A stretch of DNA of 7,454 bases from an uncultured bacterium. Its GTDB lineage: Bacteria; Patescibacteriota; CALEFQ01. The stretch's first letter is position 1, and every line of letters starts with the position of its first letter. The stretch is from assembly GCA_937877125.1 (NCBI GenBank), contig CALEFQ010000082.1, positions 1 to 7,454 of the forward strand, read 5' to 3'. The notes beneath the pieces are model-generated. The model made no database searches. It saw only the letters and a program-made list of their open reading frames with translations, and was not told the DNA's origin. Below are positions 6,126 to 7,454 of this stretch, piece after piece. The position numbers and the translations under genes were made by a program.

Positions 6126-6156
6126 GACCAAAGACCAAAGACCAAAGACCAAAGAC
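6126..6156 (+). repeat. Direct heptamer array (GACCAAA)4 plus GAC between eno and gpmI
   Basis: Four exact tandem copies of the 7-nt unit GACCAAA (6126-6153) plus a partial GAC, beginning 5 nt after the eno stop and ending 12 nt before the gpmI ATG. In the other phase the unit is AAAGACC, the same as the left arm of the pgk-eno hairpin read on the minus strand and one base from the AAAGACT of its right arm. The array alone has no self-complementary partner nearby, so unlike the upstream copy it does not form a local hairpin. Confidence 0.93.
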
Positions 6157-6168
6157 ATCTCATCTTAT

Positions 6169-7454
6169 ATGCCAATAAACAAAAAATACCGTCCGGTCGC
6201 GCTGGTCATCCTTGACGGCTGGGGAATTGCCGAGCCGACGCCTTATAATGGCGTAAAATTGGCCGCGACGCCGATCATGGATCGAATTGAGCGTGAATAC
6301 TATTCGACGACGCTCCAGGCTTCCGGCGAAATCGTCGGTTTGGAATGGGGCGAAATGGGGAACTCGGAGGTCGGACACATGAATATGGGGGCTGGTTTTA
6401 CCGTTTATCAGGAGGTAAGCCGGATAAACAATGCCATCCGTGACGGTTCTTTTTTCCGGAATGAGGCTTTTCGGCAGGCAGTGGAACATGTCAGAAAAAA
6501 CAATTCCGCTTTGCACATCATGGGTTTGGTCAGTTCCGGTAAAGTTCATTCTTACAATGAACACTTGTATTCATTGATTGATTTTGCCAAAGACAAGGAA
6601 GTCAGCCAGCTTTATATCCATGCCTGGCTGGACGGCCGGGATACGCCGCCCAAAAGCGGCCTGGATTTTGTCGCCGAGCTGGAAGAAAAATTAAGAGAGG
6701 CTAAAATTGGGCAGATTGATACGGTCAGCGGTCGTTTTTATGCGATGGATCGTGATGAGCATTGGGACCGGATTCAGCGCGCTTATGACGCGATGGTCAA
6801 GGGTAAGGGCACTCATTATCCCAGCGCGGCCGCGGTCCTGCAGGATTCATACCAGCATAACGTTTTTGATGAAAATTTTGTTCCGGCCATCATCAATTCT
6901 CCCGATCGCCCGTATCGTCCGATCCAGGATAATGACGCCATAATTTTCTTCAATTATCGCCCGGACCGGGCGCGCGAAATTTGCAAGGCTTTCTTGTTGC
7001 CGGGATTCAATAAGTTTTCAGCGCGCGGTGAAACCGAGCCGCGTTTGCAGAATGTTTATTTTGCCGCGATGAATGATTACGGCGTTGACTTGCCGTTGCA
7101 CATTGCTTTCCACCCCCAAAAAATCGAGTATCCGCTGGCCCGGATTATTAGCGACCGCGGGCTCAAGCAGATTCATGCGGCGGAAACTGAAAAATTCGCT
7201 CATGTCACTTCGTTCTTTGACGGCGGCAATACCAAACCTTTTCCCGGCGAAGATTTTTTGCTCGTTCATTCCCGCCGCGACGTCACGAATTATGACCAAG
7301 CCCCGGAGATGAGCGCGATTCCTTTGACCGATCAGCTGATTGAAAAGATCTCCGCGAACCAGTATGACTTTATTTTAGTTAATTTTGCCAATCCTGATAT
7401 GGTAGCGCATACCGGGAACATCGAAGCCACCAAAATTGCCATTAATTCGGTGGA
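6169..7454 (+). CDS. gpmI: 2,3-bisphosphoglycerate-independent phosphoglycerate mutase (iPGM), 3'-truncated by the window
   Basis: The frame is open from the ATG at 6169 to the right edge, giving 428 complete codons of an expected 510-520. The Mn-dependent enzyme of the alkaline phosphatase superfamily converts 3- to 2-phosphoglycerate. Seen: metal ligand D16 in I-L-D-G-W-G; phosphoserine nucleophile S66 in M-G-N-S-E-V-G-H; H127 in S-S-G-K-V-H-S; D-G-R-D-T (155-159); S-G-R-F-Y-A-M-D-R-D (187-196); N-Y-R-P-D-R-A-R (262-269, substrate Arg pair); A-E-T-E-K-F-A-H-V-T (338-347, K342); and N-F-A-N-P-D-M-V-A-H-T-G (405-416), with metal ligands D410 and H414. The last metal ligands (the D-H pair and a later His) lie beyond the window. 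Differences from the common pattern include S-S-G-K-V-H for S-D-G-G-V-H and Q-I-H-A-A-E-T for Q-L-R-I-A-E-T. No Shine-Dalgarno is seen; the ATG follows the heptamer array by 12 nt. Confidence 0.95.
   Translation, partial: MPINKKYRPVALVILDGWGIAEPTPYNGVKLAATPIMDRIEREYYSTTLQASGEIVGLEWGEMGNSEVGHMNMGAGFTVYQEVSRINNAIRDGSFFRNEAFRQAVEHVRKNNSALHIMGLVSSGKVHSYNEHLYSLIDFAKDKEVSQLYIHAWLDGRDTPPKSGLDFVAELEEKLREAKIGQIDTVSGRFYAMDRDEHWDRIQRAYDAMVKGKGTHYPSAAAVLQDSYQHNVFDENFVPAIINSPDRPYRPIQDNDAIIFFNYRPDRAREICKAFLLPGFNKFSARGETEPRLQNVYFAAMNDYGVDLPLHIAFHPQKIEYPLARIISDRGLKQIHAAETEKFAHVTSFFDGGNTKPFPGEDFLLVHSRRDVTNYDQAPEMSAIPLTDQLIEKISANQYDFILVNFANPDMVAHTGNIEATKIAINSV

Noticed and set aside
6126..6156. Direct repeats as a CRISPR array
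   Set aside because: The units are 7 nt and contiguous, with no spacers.
6160..6564. Minus-strand open frame of 134 codons opposite gpmI
   Set aside because: It lies antisense to strongly conserved iPGM codons, resembles no family I recognise, and has no ribosome site; a shadow frame.

Overview
The window is a single co-directional run of central-carbon genes, all on the + strand: the 3' end of a galT-like nucleotidyltransferase gene, then tpiA, a small DUF1653 gene, fba (class II), gap, pgk, eno and the 5' part of gpmI, which runs off the right edge. Every step from fructose-1,6-bisphosphate to phosphoenolpyruvate is therefore present in about 7 kb. Pyruvate kinase, phosphofructokinase and glucose-phosphate isomerase are not visible. 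All assignments rest on reading family motifs in the translations; no search was run.

Layout: galT (ends 575) is followed after 2 nt by tpiA, which overlaps the DUF1653 gene by 14 nt. The later spacers are 33 nt (before fba), 56 nt (before gap), 18 nt (before pgk), 69 nt (before eno) and 47 nt (before gpmI). This looks like one transcription unit. There is no clear intrinsic terminator and no convincing strong promoter inside it. No gene-free stretch exceeds 70 nt, and no RNA genes, CRISPR arrays or mobile genes were seen.

The organism is probably an uncultured bacterium of the Patescibacteria/CPR type. This is an inference from the compact glycolytic run, the divergent but recognisable enzymes, the mostly weak Shine-Dalgarno signals and the TAA stop on all seven complete 3' ends. 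Base composition is moderate, roughly half GC. The reading frames stay open under the standard bacterial code, so nothing suggests UGA recoding.

The most unusual non-coding signal is a heptanucleotide repeat family (AAAGACC/AAAGACT) that occurs only in the two spacers around eno. Upstream of eno the heptamers are arranged head-to-head and build a 55-nt imperfect hairpin with the eno ribosome binding site at its foot. Downstream of eno the same unit forms a simple direct array just before gpmI. The most unusual protein signals are a class II aldolase lacking the usual Glu-Asp of its catalytic loop, a triosephosphate isomerase with an insertion in the loop-6 hinge, and a phosphoglycerate kinase with Glu for Asp in its GGGD nucleotide motif.
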